DNA of 64,000 nt from Acanthococcus lagerstroemiae (taxonomy: Eukaryota; Arthropoda; Insecta; Hemiptera; Eriococcidae), in the NCBI GenBank assembly GCA_031841125.1, contig JAJSSI010000010.1, positions 689,001 to 753,000 on the forward strand. The letters are read 5' to 3'. Below, piece by piece: positions 54,444 through 64,000 of this stretch; position 1 is the first letter of the stretch, and every line of letters starts with the position of its first letter. The notes beneath the pieces were generated by a model that saw nothing but the letters and a program-made list of their open reading frames with translations, did no database searches and was not told where the DNA came from. The position numbers were made by a program, and so were the translations under genes.

Positions 54444-55260
54444 AGGTACAGGGCCCAAATTACACCATGGCCTTTATTACGCCACCTCTCAATATCTCGA
54501 AATCTAGCAGCGCTATCTGCTGATAAAATATTGCAGTGACACTTGTCACAGTATATAGTCTGTGGTTTCAGTTTCACGGCAGTAGGATTGATACTAGAGC
54601 CTAAAAATTATCAAACTTTTTTTCAAACATTGAATATGCTGAGTTCCGGTGTTGTATGAAAATTTGAATATTTTTGCGTTGTTTTGAGTAAGTATTTCAC
54701 TTTTAGCGTATAATTTAAACATTTTTCTGCTGAATTATTCATGATTCCGTCTGAAAAATCAATTTTAACGTCTTTTAATCAACCATCAAACTTACCTTGT
54801 CGTGATCCTAATTACGCCATGATGGTTTAGTTTTTTCATTACTTTTGTAAAATCAATGTTATTATGGTTCAGTTTTTTCATTAAATTCCATGAAATCGAT
54901 TTATTTTGTCTATTTTTTTTTTTTAGTAGACTCTGTTTATAAATAATTTTTAGTTTCTTTTATACATGGGACTTGTAACTTTTCCTTTTAGAATGATGAA
55001 TGTCAAATTTGTAGACTTCAAAGAGATAAAAATATGGTATGGCGTAATTAGGAACATCTGTTCCTAAAGACGCCAACTGAGGACCTTTACTAGAAGAAGC
55101 ATAAACTCATTTAAAACGTTTTTCATATTGATAAATACTAGTGCTGTAAGTAGTAGAAAGATGAATCTACAAGGTTAGCTGAACAGAATTTCTCTAAATT
55201 GGATAGAATTGCCACAATTTCGATTCTCATTAAGAGTGGCGTTCATTGGGCCCTGTACCT
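54444..55260. mobile_element. Mariner-type MITE, 817 bp
   Basis: Left end AGGTACAGGGCCCAAATTAC, right end (minus) AGGTACAGGGCCCAATGAAC, each flanked by TA (54,442-54,443 and 55,261-55,262). ATTACGCCA-type words recur inside. No transposase. The TA duplication points to Tc1/mariner-like mobilisation. Confidence 0.8.
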
Positions 55261-55262
55261 TA

Positions 55263-56290
55263 TATTTATATAATAGTACTCACTTGTAAAAATTCACTCC
55301 AGAACCGTTCTTCTGTCTATTTGCACAGTCATATGCGGAGCAAGACACCGGCATTATAATCAGGATTATCGAAGTAAACGAATAATTAGCGTGATCTCTG
55401 TACATACATCCACCATAACAAAGCATAATATATACCATGTTTTGTCTGCACCGCTCAAAATACCGCGAACTGCTCTGTCACACTGATAACGGCCAGTACA
55501 GTATCTAGGTAGTATAAGAATAGGTATATATGGGAGAAGGTGGATAGTGTAGACGATTTTTGTATTTTCCTGAATTCAGGAGGTGCTACTGATTGTAGCA
55601 GATTGCTCTCACTCCAGGTTAATAGAAGGGGTTATGGGCTACAAATTCAAAAAAAAAAATCGTTACAGTCCAACAGAGAGTTCACAGATCATTTTCAAAA
55701 AATCACAATTTTGTCTACACTATGCACCTTTGGGTAGGATAGTGTTGACAAGACAGTGGGAATAGCGTAGATATGCTGAAATTAATGCGTAGAAGAGTCT
55801 ATTATAGTGTATTATTGTAGGAAAATTAATAAAAATTAGGATCTAACAATTCGAGAATTATTAAGTACAAAAATCGCATTCAAAATTAAAACGGTTGCCG
55901 TTGACGCCAGCGCAGAGTTCATGAACCCAATGTCCCCATTTTCCGCACGCTTACCATTTTTCTCCTTGACATTCTCGAGAATAGCGCTCATAATTTGGAA
56001 ATAAGAAAACTATAGGCAACAAATTTCGCAAAGTGATTTTTTTTACTTTCACAGAAATAGCATTGATGTATTCAGCTTCATTTGTTTTCATTTTCTCTGG
56101 TCGGCCTCTAGGTTTTTTTAATCGGAGTTTGAACACTGGAATTTGACAAAAACAACCTGGTTCTGCATTTTCGATTTTCCTTCTTTTGTTCTTTGTTCTT
56201 TTCTCTTTCTTGTTTTTTCTCGGCTCTCGTTTGAGCAGCTCACATCTCTGGTGTACTCGTCAGGACTACCCTTGCACCAGGTTTACATTT
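55263..56290. other. No gene recognised
   Basis: Short open frames only; no motif recognised. Confidence 0.45.
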
Positions 56291-57060
56291 TCATGTCACT
56301 TTCTCTTTTGTCACGTCGCGAATCGGTCGAATGAGAGGTGATTTTGCAGCGGCAACCGGTGTAATGTTGACACCTTCAACTGGCATTGAATTTGCATCAG
56401 GAGTCTGCGTCAATTCAGCATGTAGGGCAGCATCTTCATTATCACCAAAAATGATTGCATCTGCCTCTTCTTCTTCATTGACAATGTCTGTTGCAGACTT
56501 ATGAACATTTGAAGCAGATGCTGTCATGTTACTTCCAGTGGTGAAGAACAGCTCCCACACAGCAGCTGGGTGAACACTATTTCTTACACTGCTTTTATTA
56601 CATGGAAGATGAAGGACAATGTTTCTGTGTGGAACTCGGTGACGTGTTGATTTTTGTCCGGAACATTCATACCCGTTTTTACCAACTAATTTTTCTGGTA
56701 GGTTGATCACCTTTACAAGGTCATTTTGAGGGTCGTAATCTTCGTCTTCATCAGCGCATTGAAAACTGCGCTCCTGATCGCTGCCTTTGTCACCATCATC
56801 ACCGTAGACTTCGTTTCAAAAGTCAGTGATAATATTGTCTTCTTCTCCGTTGCTGGCCGTTCCAATACTAGCTACATCGTCGCCATCATCAATATTCGGA
56901 TGAGGTGTTCGTGAACTAGGCAATGGCAAACCTCGCGAGGAAGAAGGGCGAGAAGCAGACATTGCAGTTGGTTTCGATGAGTTACAGTTACTTTGACTGG
57001 TTTGGTTACAAATAATGAATTTTGCTGAATAAGCACTGGCATTCAGTTCCAATCGCATTA
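56291..57060 (-). pseudogene. piggyBac-type transposase N-terminal fragment
   Basis: Two minus-strand frames: 57,058-56,816, an acidic N-terminal region (PHPNIDDGDDVASIG), and 56,710-56,291. The second has SGQKSTRHRVPHRNIVLHLP and NSVHPAAVWELFFTTGSNM, resembling the start of piggyBac transposases just before their catalytic domain. The catalytic domain is not present and the frame runs into unrelated residues. Identification is from a short block only, so moderate. Confidence 0.5.
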
Positions 57061-58010
57061 AAATTTTTCCCTAGCAAGAATTCATTTCCAATTCCATGGA
57101 AAGATGTGACCCTTAAGCCCACTACACACAATTTACCATGTCTACGTTCCATTTGTGAAAGCTTGCCTCTAAGTAGCGATTAATCACTGAGCGTCAAGGA
57201 AGCGTTGATTGTAGTGGGTACAAATGTATCCATTTGTGGTATAATGGAGATATACTAATGAACGAGCTGTCCATAGTAACTAATATAACTAATATAAATG
57301 CATCTCCGACACATGGTGATGGCACTTCGTCAGATAACGATGCTTCTTCTACAGGGGTAGATGGTTCATCAGCTTCAGGCTCATCCTCACTAATATTGTT
57401 CACATTTTCATCAATGTCATCTGGCGTTTTTCCTTGAATTTCTGTAAGGTCACCTTTCTCTGCAACTAGAGAGATCTTTGACAATACAGAAGTTTGGTAG
57501 ACGATAAAACTGATCATGAGCATCTCGACTATGACCAAGAAATGTGGACAAGCTCTCGATCATTTCATGATAGATACATATGTATAAAATCTGGTACACA
57601 GTTGCTACGATGGATGCTTTCGATTCTGCGGGTGGATGTGATGGTATTGTTACTGATTTCTAAATTTTAGCTGTTTCTTTAATTACTTGTGTCCCCTCTG
57701 CAGAGGTGAATCGGTATATAACAAAGCAAACAAATAATGCTTGTTACTCGGCGGCAGTGTTACAAAATTTTTCCGTACATTTAATAAGAGGTCAATTTGC
57801 TCGTCCACATTTGCCTCGAATCACAATACGACGAAACAAATCACGTCAAAAATGTTCGTTGAACATATTTATTGATTTCTTAAGATATTATTCTATCTTT
57901 ATGTTCCCAGTACTAGTCTAATCTTATTTGTTGAAATTTCCAACTCATTTTCGAGTAAGTAAGATCAGCGGTGCTGTGAGAGACTTTTTCTGAGGATGAA
58001 TACTCAGAAC
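57061..58010. other. No gene recognised
   Basis: A minus-strand acidic frame (57,538-57,194, DDIDENVNNISEDEPEADEP) could be another N-terminal scrap, as many transposases start with acidic stretches. Nothing firm. Confidence 0.4.
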
Positions 58011-58013
58011 TAT

Positions 58014-58032
58014 TTTAGGGGGGGCCGCCAAA
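58014..58032 (+). repeat. Possible left end of the hAT element
   Basis: TTAGGGGGGGCCGCCAAAA resembles the CAGGGGCGG-type ends of ZMYM-class hAT elements. No matching right end was found. Confidence 0.3.
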
Positions 58033-58136
58033 AAAAAAAAGGTGAAAAACGAAAAAAAACGAATAAAAAAACAGTGAGCATATTGAAAAACAGTTTAAAT
58101 GGTATAATATAGGTATGTTAATACTACATTACAAAC

Positions 58137-61100
58137 TTATTTCTTAATCAGCGCTTCATACGCAAACGATTTTTCTGCCAACTTATCAATTATTTCAAAA
58201 TTAGATATAGTATCTAGTACGTCCTTTTCCGCTGCTAGAATCATCATGGCCGACATCCACTCATCTAGCATTGTACTTCGCATGGGACACTTAATAATTT
58301 TTTCTTTACTGAGGGCTCTTTCGGCAGAGCAACTTGTAACAGCGAGAGATACCAAAATTTTATACAGTACACTTAAATTGCTAAAACTCGATAGTTGTGC
58401 CAGCAACCTAAATGGTTTTATAAAACCTCTCAGGATGAAAAATTCAACATTTTCTGCTTCTTCGTCCGCATCATCTTCATCAGTTTGCTGCTCCTCTTTT
58501 TCTTCCAGTTCTTGTTCTACTTGTATTTCTTCTCCTCTTCCTTTTTTGACTTTTGGAATCGGAAGCAAGTCGGAAACATCAATGTCTTTTTCCATGGATT
58601 TATAGATAACTTTGAATTCTTCTAACTCCCTCTTAATGGCATCACTATCAATATTATAATACTGACATAAACTTTGGGCTTCTGTGGTGTAATTTTCTTT
58701 CACTAAATTTTCATGGTGGAAAATCTGCATATCTTTGAGAATTTGTAATGTATTTTTATTAAATCTGTCTTCAATTTGGACAACCAGAGAATCGATCATT
58801 TCATATAAAACTTCAACTTTCAGTTTTTCAAATTTATCTGCTGGTTGTTAATAATCTAAGTTCATCTCATCAAGAAATCGTTTTCTGTGGATTACTCGTT
58901 TTTCTTCATCTACTATACCATATTCAGTCGCAATTTCTGTTATCTCACTTCTTAACTGATCCCACGACTCGTCAGTTCGCAATGCCTTCAATTTCTTGAT
59001 TACTGTATCAATTATAGTAGTTGCCGACTCAAAATCAATCATTTTACTTTGTAGCATAATAGTTGCAGGTGACAGAATGTTGAATATGGTTACATTTATT
59101 TTCAAGAGCGCAATAAAATCAAGCTTTGAAATTTTCATTTTCAAACCCGAAGCACATGCTGTAGTTTCCTTGGTCGCAGTTTTATCATTAGCAATGCTAT
59201 TTAAACATTCGAAAAGTTCAACATAACAAGTGGCTATTGTTGCACATGCTGCAGATTTGCTGCTCCACCGAGTTGTGCAAACTCGTTTCAGACGTAATTT
59301 TGAAAAAGCAGGATTTTCTCGATTTTTTTTACTTTTTTTTAGAATTTCTACAAATTCTCCATGACGTCGATGTCCGCTCATAAATACATATAATTCCTCT
59401 ACGATGCCAAAAAACTGTCTACACAACTTGACGATTTCCACAGTTTTTTCAATCGTTAAACTAAATCTGTGCGAGTGACACCAAATGTAGAGGGCCATAG
59501 GGCAGTCACGTTCAATCAACGTCTTCACACCTTTCATATTACCTTGCATATTACCAGCCCCGTCGTAGCTTTGGCCGATTATATTTTTGGGATCTAAATT
59601 ATTTTCCATCAATATAGTTAGCGTTTTTTCAGCTAAAACTTTTCCTGTGGTTTCTTTCGACGTGAAAATGGCTAGTAGACGTTCAACTGCAGCCAGATGA
59701 GGGGAGACAGACAAACTATCGCCAAATCCTTCTATATACCGAGCAAGCAGTACAGTAGCTTCCATTTTACTGGAGTCTTGCGTACCGTCCAAAATTATAG
59801 AATAATATTTTCCTGCCGAAATTCTACGGCAAATTATCTCGATCACCATATCTCTCATTATGCAGGCTAGAGTCATAACGCTTTTGTAGGCTAAAAAATT
59901 GATACGTAATCTCTTTCCTTTTGCTTTGTATTCCTTCAGTTTTTCTAAATATACTTGAGCGTCTGCATTATACTTAGCTAAAAGAGAAAATAGGTTAAAA
60001 AGTTTTCCTTTTGTATTTTCAGAATTTCGAAATCCCATCATTTCCTGGGTCAAATAGCGAATACAATCGATTACAACAGACACGACATTGCGATGATGAT
60101 TTACCCAGTAATTGTGTTCTTCTATAATTTTTTTGTCTATCCTCATTTGGCCAGAATTCCACCTAATCAATGAAATTTCGCTGTTCCGGTGATATTCTGA
60201 TTTTTCATGTGACTCGACATCTCTTGACACATTATGCCAGTCAGAATATCCATCAATTGCAAAACTCTTGATGCCGCGAGTTGTGTGTGGGCTACCAAAA
60301 ATCAAGCAGTGTAGGCAAAAAATTGCTTTCTTCTTGACGCTATGTACTAACCATGTTCGAAGTTGTTTCGTCTCATCTGGTAAATTTCTGTACTTCCACT
60401 TGTGCTTCTCATCAATGCTCATCCTGCTCTTTCTTGAAATTAAAAAATTGATGGTGTCACCGGACAGCTTTTTAGAGGCATAATTGTATGGATCACAACC
60501 AATGTCATCATTAGCTTTGGGGGAAGAAGGCCTAGAACAAAGAAAAATGAAAAAACAGCTATAAATTTATGCCTTAGTTTTCCAGCTTTTATTTATTTGT
60601 TGCTTACATTTGTTCATCCATTTCAAATTCCATTGTGGCACCTTGCCCGTCTGAAGTGACCTCTGGTTCTGGGGTAAAGTTACTTTCAGCTTCAGAATCT
60701 AGCATGAAGGATGTACTAGGTTCTGGCGAGCAGCTTTGACTCAACGGTGACGCTATCTTAGGATCAGGCAACTCCTTAGTTTGATCAGGGGACATCGATA
60801 AAGATGACCTAATACAATAATTAACCCGATTATTTATATTTTGATTCAAACAATTCAAAAGTTCAAAACTAATGGGTAATGGAGAAAAATAAAATTAGGC
60901 TGCAATTATATTTACTCACTGTTCGCGTGTTCGCCCACTGTGGAATCCGATCTAGCAGCTCTATCAGTGTAATCTTCCCAGGGAGAACCCAAACCTCGCC
61001 GAATTGCTGTAATTTCTTTTTTTATTTCATGTCCGCGTAAATACTTTACTTTATGTTTTTTTTGACAATGTTCATTCCATTTATCACTACGAATTAATTG

Positions 61101-61151
61101 ATTGCAAAGTAATTCCTTACACTTATATTTATACAAAATATTTTTCGGCAT
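58137..61151 (-). pseudogene. hAT (ZMYM1-like) transposase with one in-frame stop
   Basis: A small first exon (61,151 down, CKELLCNQLIRSDKWNEHCQ, zinc-finger-like) and an acidic second exon (60,808-60,608) precede a large exon, 60,531-58,137. The large exon has a TTF-type zinc finger (KKKAIFCLHCLIFGSP, DWHNVSRDVESHEKSEYH) and core blocks YYSIILDGTQDSSKMEATVL, IIGQSYDGAGNMQG and YIWCHSHRFSLTIEKTVEI. It ends with the hAT dimerisation region, VTSCSAERALSKEKIIKCPM to RSTMLDEWMSAMM. The enzyme would move an element with 8-bp duplications. A single TAA at 58,848-58,850, between NLDY and QPADKFEKLK, interrupts an otherwise continuous frame of 798 codons. The exon 1 to exon 2 phase does not fit as drawn, so the start is uncertain. 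Confidence 0.88.
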
Positions 61152-62107
61152 CTTGATGGATTTTTAAGCATGAATCGCTCACAATTATTAATTGTACAAA
61201 ACAATAACATAAAACACAGAAATCAACCAGGCTGATAATTGAAACAACCTAACAAACAACTACAAATAAAATGATCAGATAAATATCGTAATAGTGGCCA
61301 GTAATTTCTCATTTTTTCCACCTCTCGACGTCTCGAGAATAGTGTTATCGATTTCTTATCATGCGTTGATATGCAATTCGTCTATTGAGCTGGTGACAGC
61401 AGTAATCAAAGTCATATAGAACACCAAGTTATGAAACTCGCATAGTTCTGTGAGTTTCCGCAGGACGGTACACGTTGAGCGCTAGTATCTGTAGTTGCCG
61501 GAACGTACACTTTATTTAAATGGAGATTACACAGAAATGCGCGGTTTTACGTTCAGCATGTAAGAGGGGAAAATGTTCAATGTCTAAAACTGAATATTCG
61601 TGTTCTACATTATGTATTTCCTTCGTTATGTAACTAAATTTCTTCTCATAATACCGCATTACATGTCAAATTAATTAATGAAATCACGAATAAATTATGA
61701 GCGGTATTCTGTACAAGTTTCAAGTTCTTGAATTCTTCGAGTCAGAAATATTGTATGTGATTCTAGCAGAAGTTTTTACAAAGCTAGAATAACTATGTTT
61801 TCCGTTAGCCCATTAAAATTGTTCATAATATTAATAATCCCGTTCACCTGCTGCGGAAAATTGCTGCCGCGGTTGCTAAAGCTTATTGAGAATCTTCATT
61901 GCACATCGCGAAAATTTATTATTCGGAGAGAAGGGCTACCGTAATTCTTCGGCATTCTCATTTGCTCCCATTTTTTTTACTAGTTAAAGACATAATCCAG
62001 AACTCACATCAATAACGGCAGGAAAAGAAAATATTTTTAATATCGTAATTTACTCGCAATATTACAAACTAAAAGCAGGTGTATCGACATTATAAAGTCC
62101 GTGTATT
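61152..62107. other. No gene recognised
   Basis: Upstream of the hAT gene. No terminal repeat, RNA gene or coding motif recognised. Confidence 0.45.
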
Positions 62108-62149
62108 TTGAAGCTACCAATCTCAATTGAATATGTACTAATACAGAAT

Positions 62150-62440
62150 TTCTACTTAACTCAATTTCTAACAGAGCATGGAAACTTCGGAAAATATCTA
62201 AAAAAAAAAAAGAAAAAAAAAAGAGAAAGAAACAGACACTCGCATAGGTGTAAAAGCGACAAAACAGATACACCTGACCACACATTCTTAAAATGTTCAA
62301 TTTTCAAACAAATCAGGGCCAAATATAACATAAAAGAAACCAATCAAAACTGGTTCAAAGAAAAAGAAATCACACACAAAAAAACCATCAGTTATGTCAA
62401 CGATATTATGAATAAAATAAAGAGAAGTATACATAACTAG
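62150..62440 (+). pseudogene. LINE 3' end (C-terminal cysteine motif region)
   Basis: The frame reads LTQFLTEHGNFGKYLKK, an A-rich interruption, then SDKTDTPDHTFLKCSIFK, the typical C-terminal HxxxxC end of I/jockey-type LINE polyproteins. It stops at 62,440. Strongly 5' truncated, with an expanded A tract (62,202-62,225). Confidence 0.7.
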
Positions 62441-62610
62441 GTACAGTAGTTACAGTAAAAAGTTAAGTTATAAACCACATATAAAATTGTAATGACCTGC
62501 GGAGCGCCGATAAGCTCAAGAAGCAAAAGTGGTCCCCAGGTCAGCATAGTATAATAATTATAGTACCAGGGTATTAAAATAATAAATAAATAAAAACTAT
62601 AAAAACATAC
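62441..62610 (+). repeat. LINE 3' UTR with AATAAA-type tail
   Basis: A non-coding tail with CCTGCGGAGCGCCGATAAGC. It ends in AATAATAAATAAATAAAAAC, which looks like the decayed 3' end of the LINE. Confidence 0.55.
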
Positions 62611-62754
62611 TTTTAAATTTACCAACTTGATTGTAGGTAGTAGGACTCATAAGAAAGCATGACAAGGCTGGTTACCATTGTTTCTAAGCGGTACTAACAG
62701 AATCTCATGAGGTCAAGATACACGAGTACTGAATTTAAACCCAATTCCACTTGA

Positions 62755-62990
62755 AATGTTTTTTTCTTCTTCATTTTGCTCTCAACCCGAGCCCTGGAAT
62801 CCGCCCTTTCGAGCATTATCTCAGAGACATCGGAAAGCCTGTTAGGACTGTCTTAGCCCTCTTCTCCTCTTGCCGGAAAAACGGCCTAGGTCGGAATGTA
62901 ACGAGCTGCTGCATGGGCTCGAACTCGGGACCTCCGGATCCCAGACCAGCGCGCTATCCACTCGGGCAACCAGACTCCAAATACTTCGAA
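62755..62990 (-). mobile_element. tRNA-derived SINE
   Basis: On the minus strand an A-box-like TTGCCCGAGTGGATAGCGCG (62,969-62,950) and a B-box-like GAGTTCGAGCCC (62,926-62,915) are about 30 bp apart, as in a tRNA head. The anticodon region is degenerate. A non-tRNA body of about 150 bp follows and ends in GAAGAAGAAAAAAACATTTC. RNA polymerase III would start at the head. Confidence 0.7.
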
Positions 62991-64000
62991 ATTTGATTCT
63001 ATCACTAAGGAATTCCTACATCTCGCCATTTAAAATTTCGAAGATGAAAAAGTGCGACTTTATGTATAAAAGAAGTACAGTATGAATAATTATTTCTGAA
63101 AAACCAGGACAATCCTAAAATTTCAAAACATTAGACAGGACACTTCGCATAAATACAAGGTAAATCCTGAGAAGATGGGTCGGATGGTAAGAACCGCAAG
63201 AATTGATGAAATACATTTCTAACAATAGAAAGCAAGAAAGACGCGCTTTAACTAGCAAAAGACATAAAAATGAATCGAATACATTTCGACAAATGTAAAT
63301 ATAAAATATTATATAAAATACATAGTTCGTTCGTATGTACATAGGCGCATAACTAGGCAACACTTGCACCTATCAAACCCATATTTTCACCACGCATTTT
63401 GTTATCCCAGCGATGGTTTTATATACAACCCAAAAATTTAGCTCCAGTTCGAGCAAAGTTGGGATTTTGTACCTATAGACCAAAAAAAAAAGCATCACCA
63501 CTGTGCTTCTAGTGAATCAACATTTTTTTGACATGGATATGTCGATTGGCTGGTCCTCATTCTAAAATCTATCTGTATGTCACTTTTTTCCGACCGACAC
63601 GCTAGAGCGACACCAAGAACCCAGACGGTTACGGGAATTTCCATGGAAATGTGGATCAATGAACTTGTGACCATGAAGAGCTAAATCATACGGATTGGTT
63701 CACGCAATATGCAGTTGAACTGAGTTAGAAATGAGAAGAGAAGAGAATTGGCATGGCCATGACCGATAGCTGCGCTCAGTTGATCGACATCGACATACCT
63801 ATGTATCTGCATGCAGTGTAGATACTCGTCATCAGTTTACTTATGAATTTTTTACAACATCGATAGCTGATATGGTAGGGAAATACGAACGAAAAAAATC
63901 GCAAAAGTCATCGAGGAGACTTCAAAGAAATGTCGAAAGGATGTAACGTATAAACACCCACCATTTTGAATATTCGTTGGCAAAACATAAAAATGTGGAT
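62991..64000. other. No gene recognised
   Basis: AT-rich sequence with short open frames only, and a small A run near 63,482. Confidence 0.45.

Noticed and set aside
62930..62975. A true tRNA gene
   Set aside because: A-box and B-box are present, but the arms do not pair properly and a SINE body with an A-rich end follows.

Overview
This is a eukaryotic window, most likely from an arthropod with an AT-rich, repeat-rich genome. Genes are split by short GT..AG introns, and nearly every recognisable coding region belongs to a transposable element family common in insects: Harbinger, hAT, piggyBac, Tnp2-type DNA transposons, Ty1/copia, Ty3/gypsy, LINEs, a tRNA-derived SINE and satellites. There are no bacterial operons and I recognise no conserved housekeeping gene. 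The window is best read as nested insertions. All domain calls come from reading motifs; no database search was run.

Left part (1-18,600). A copia RNase H scrap, the 3' end of a gypsy element with a candidate LTR, and a broken Tnp2-type transposase lie beside a dead DUF7869-family gene on the minus strand. That gene is cut in two by a 12.07 kb DNA transposon (6,032-18,105) with matching inverted ends, a GT target duplication and clustered subterminal TACCAC/GTGGTA motifs. The transposon carries an apparently intact four-exon transposase (694 codons) and, downstream on the same strand, a many-exon gene ending in a DUF4806-like domain.

Middle (18,600-25,800). A Harbinger element (19,139-22,900) is bounded by TAA duplications. 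It holds an intact two-exon transposase and a convergent Myb/SANT partner gene that looks damaged. A second Harbinger transposase starts at 24,834 but stops abruptly near 25,800.

Large insertion (about 25,800-51,790). The missing C-terminus of the second Harbinger transposase reappears at 51,791, so about 26 kb lies inside it. Both inner edges carry (TA)n and inverted GGCACCA-type repeats, which suggests one very large mobile element. Its coding content is unusual: a nine-exon, phase-consistent tyrosine-recombinase gene (913 codons), a virus-like MSV199/DUF3627-type gene with its own TATA box, a spliced secreted-protein gene of unknown function and another unknown ORF. Nested within it are a 3.5 kb deletion derivative of the same kind of two-gene transposon as in the left part, two LINE pieces, a hAT-type MITE, a 91-bp tRNA-like insertion with a 12-bp target duplication, and three satellite or tandem arrays.

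Right part (51,800-64,000). This holds Harbinger leftovers, unrecognised minus-strand exons, a mariner-type MITE, a piggyBac N-terminal fragment, a hAT transposase with a single in-frame stop, a LINE 3' end and a tRNA-derived SINE. The last kilobase shows nothing I can call.
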